Assembly (NCBI GenBank): GCA_938038165.1
Contig: CALHRB010000238.1
Coordinates: 1 to 7,694, forward strand
Source of the DNA: Candidatus Kapaibacterium sp.
GTDB taxonomy: Bacteria > Bacteroidota > Ignavibacteria > Kapaibacteriales > UBA2268
Reading direction: 5' to 3'
Length of the DNA: 7,694 nucleotides
Every line of letters begins with the position of its first letter. Within the stretch, counting starts at the first letter, position 1. Below, piece after piece: positions 6,221 through 7,694 of this stretch. Below the pieces are notes generated by a model, which saw nothing but the letters and a program-made list of their open reading frames with translations, was not told the DNA's origin and did not search any database. A program made the position numbers and the translations under genes.

Positions 6221-7694
6221 TTAAAGCATTTCTAATTCTTCTTCAAGAAGCTGTTTATGATAGAGATCTGCATAAATACCATTGAGCTCAACAAGTTGAT
6301 TATGATTTCCCGATTCGGTTATCACTCCATCTTTTAGAACTATAATTCTATCTAAATTTTTAATTGTTGAGACTCTGTGAGAAATAATAATGGATATTCG
6401 ACCTTTCATAAATTGTTTTAATTCGCTAAGGATTAAAGATTCAGTTTGAGTGTCAACCGCAGAAAGTGAATCATCAAGAATAAGTATCTTAGGGTTTTTA
6501 ATTAAAGCTCTTGCTATGGCAAGTCTTTGCTTCTGACCACCTGAAAGCGTTATTCCACGTTCCCCCAAAACAGTATCATAGCCATCAGGAAAAGTAATAA
6601 TATCATCGTGTAACCTTGCCATTTTGGCAAAATGAATAATCTCTTCAAGGCTGGCGTCAGGTTTTCCGAATCTGATATTTTCGGCAATTGTCATCGAAAA
6701 AAGAAAAGAATCTTGAGGAACAAAACCAATTAGTTTTCTGAGCGTTCTGAACGAAATATCTTTTATATCAATATCGTTAATTTTGATTGTTCCAGCAGAG
6801 GGATCATAAAGCCTTAGAATTAGGTTTACAAAAGAAGTTTTTCCACTTCCTACCTTGCCTATAATACCTATTGAAGAATTTTCCGGTATAGTCAAATTAA
6901 TATTTTTTATTATATACGGGCTGTTTTCGGAATACTTAAGCGAGACATTTTCAAATTTGATCTCCCTGATTTCAAAATCAGGAGCAAGTTGATGTATATT
7001 TCCATCTTTTAATTTTGGTTCTTTATCCAGAATTTTGGATAATCTACTTGCAGATGCTGCAGCTCTTTGGACAAGATTTGTAACCCATCCTATTGCGGCA
7101 ATGGGCCAAATAAGTAAGTTAATGTAGATGAAAAACTGTGCTATGTCGCCAAGAGTTGCACTGCCATCGATAACTTGTGAACCACCAAAACCAAGAATTA
7201 GAATTTGAGAAGAGCCCACAAGAATCATCAGTATAGGCATCATTAAAGATTGAATTCGGGCAAGTTTGAGATTTTTATAAAGATAATCTTTGCTGAAGTC
7301 AGAAAATCTTTTATTTTCATAATTCTCTCTTATGTAGGATTTGACAACCCTTATGCCAGAAAAGGTTTCTTGTGCCTGAGTGGTAAGTTTTGCAAATTGT
7401 TCCTGAACATTTTTGAAGGAAAAGTGAACCTTGTTACCTATTTTGTAAGTAGTATAAGCAATGAAAGGTAAAGGAATTAAAGCTATCAAAGTGATGGTTG
7501 GATTGAGTTTCAGCATGAAATATAGTGCAAAGATGAATGTTGTTAAAGTATTAGCTCCATACATTATAGCAGGTCCAAGAAACTCCCTTGCAGCAGATAT
7601 ATCATTGGTTATATGTGCCATAATAGAACCTGTTGGATTCTGATTGAAAAAGTCCATAGATTGCTTTTCAATTGATAGCAGGAAATCTCGTCTC
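6221..7694 (-). CDS. ABC exporter half-transporter, MdlA/BmrC-like (5' end outside window)
   Basis: The reading frame runs off the right edge: 'RRDFLLSIEKQS' continues in frame before the Met at 7657, so roughly 100 N-terminal residues are missing compared with the usual 580-600. Numbering from that Met, the visible ABC_membrane domain (about 1-205) starts at 'FFNQNPTGSIMAHITND', the intracellular helix typical of type IV exporters, with four remaining membrane helices (about 26-50, 53-72, 136-160, 168-193). The ATPase domain (about 230-470) has Y242 (A-loop), Walker A 'GKVGSGKT' (267-274), Q315, 'GERG' (365-368), signature 'LSGGQ' (371-375), Walker B 'ILILDD' (391-396) and H427. The residue after the Walker B Asp is Asp396 rather than the catalytic Glu, as in MdlA/BmrC-type halves that pair with a Glu-containing partner. 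Substrate unknown; probably drug or lipid export. It converges on the PD40 gene, with one base between the stops. Confidence 0.93.
   Translation of the reverse strand, partial: RRDFLLSIEKQSMDFFNQNPTGSIMAHITNDISAAREFLGPAIMYGANTLTTFIFALYFMLKLNPTITLIALIPLPFIAYTTYKIGNKVHFSFKNVQEQFAKLTTQAQETFSGIRVVKSYIRENYENKRFSDFSKDYLYKNLKLARIQSLMMPILMILVGSSQILILGFGGSQVIDGSATLGDIAQFFIYINLLIWPIAAIGWVTNLVQRAAASASRLSKILDKEPKLKDGNIHQLAPDFEIREIKFENVSLKYSENSPYIIKNINLTIPENSSIGIIGKVGSGKTSFVNLILRLYDPSAGTIKINDIDIKDISFRTLRKLIGFVPQDSFLFSMTIAENIRFGKPDASLEEIIHFAKMARLHDDIITFPDGYDTVLGERGITLSGGQKQRLAIARALIKNPKILILDDSLSAVDTQTESLILSELKQFMKGRISIIISHRVSTIKNLDRIIVLKDGVITESGNHNQLVELNGIYADLYHKQLLEEELEML

Noticed and set aside
6238..6250. 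Palindrome CTTCTTCAAGAAG near the convergent gene ends as a shared terminator
   Set aside because: It can form only about a 4-bp stem, lies inside the ABC coding end (codons for Glu/Leu repeats), and lacks a following T-run on either strand.
1..7694. Mobile elements, CRISPR arrays, tRNA or rRNA genes, defence systems
   Set aside because: I saw no transposase or integrase motifs, no regularly spaced repeats and no cloverleaf-like GC-rich segments; nearly all bases are covered by recognisable protein genes.

Overview
The window is a strongly AT-rich stretch of bacterial chromosome. Several signs point to the Bacteroidota / Ignavibacteriota (FCB) group. The leaders in front of starts are A/T-rich and mostly lack a Shine-Dalgarno sequence. 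A TAnnTTTG-type promoter box precedes the potassium transporter gene. The protein families also fit: a Big_5-type Ig-like envelope protein, a long TrkH/KtrB with extra N-terminal helices, and a PD40/OmpA-like protein with FSSDRPGG repeats. This assignment is inferred from recognised sequence character, not from a database search.

Layout: (1) 1-737, +, is the 3' end of an Ig-like-domain envelope protein whose start lies outside the window. It overlaps by 4 bases (ATGA) with (2) 734-1582, +, a CHAD-domain protein, a family known to bind polyphosphate. After a 122-base gap holding a candidate promoter come (3) 1705-3477, +, a KtrB/TrkH-type K+ channel subunit, (4) 3539-4234, +, a single-RCK KtrA-type regulator, and (5) 4240-6219, +, a secreted PD40-propeller protein with OmpA-like regions, probably starting at TTG. 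(6) On the minus strand, 6221 to beyond 7694, is an ABC exporter half-transporter of the MdlA/BmrC type. It converges on gene 5 with one base between the two stop codons.

How the genes may work together: genes 3 and 4 form a complete Ktr-type K+ uptake system, a channel plus a nucleotide-binding gating ring. Gene 5 follows gene 4 by 5 bases and is probably co-transcribed, which would link K+ and turgor control to an envelope protein. Genes 1 and 2 form a separate, translationally coupled pair just upstream. The ABC exporter belongs to another transcription unit.

I found no mobile element, CRISPR array, tRNA, rRNA or clear intrinsic terminator. Most of the window is ordinary housekeeping or envelope gene content. 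The most interesting points are a voltage-sensor-like N-terminal extension on the K+ channel, an OmpA-like protein that seems to have lost its peptidoglycan-binding residues, and an ABC half-transporter with Asp at the catalytic Glu position and no partner on its downstream side.
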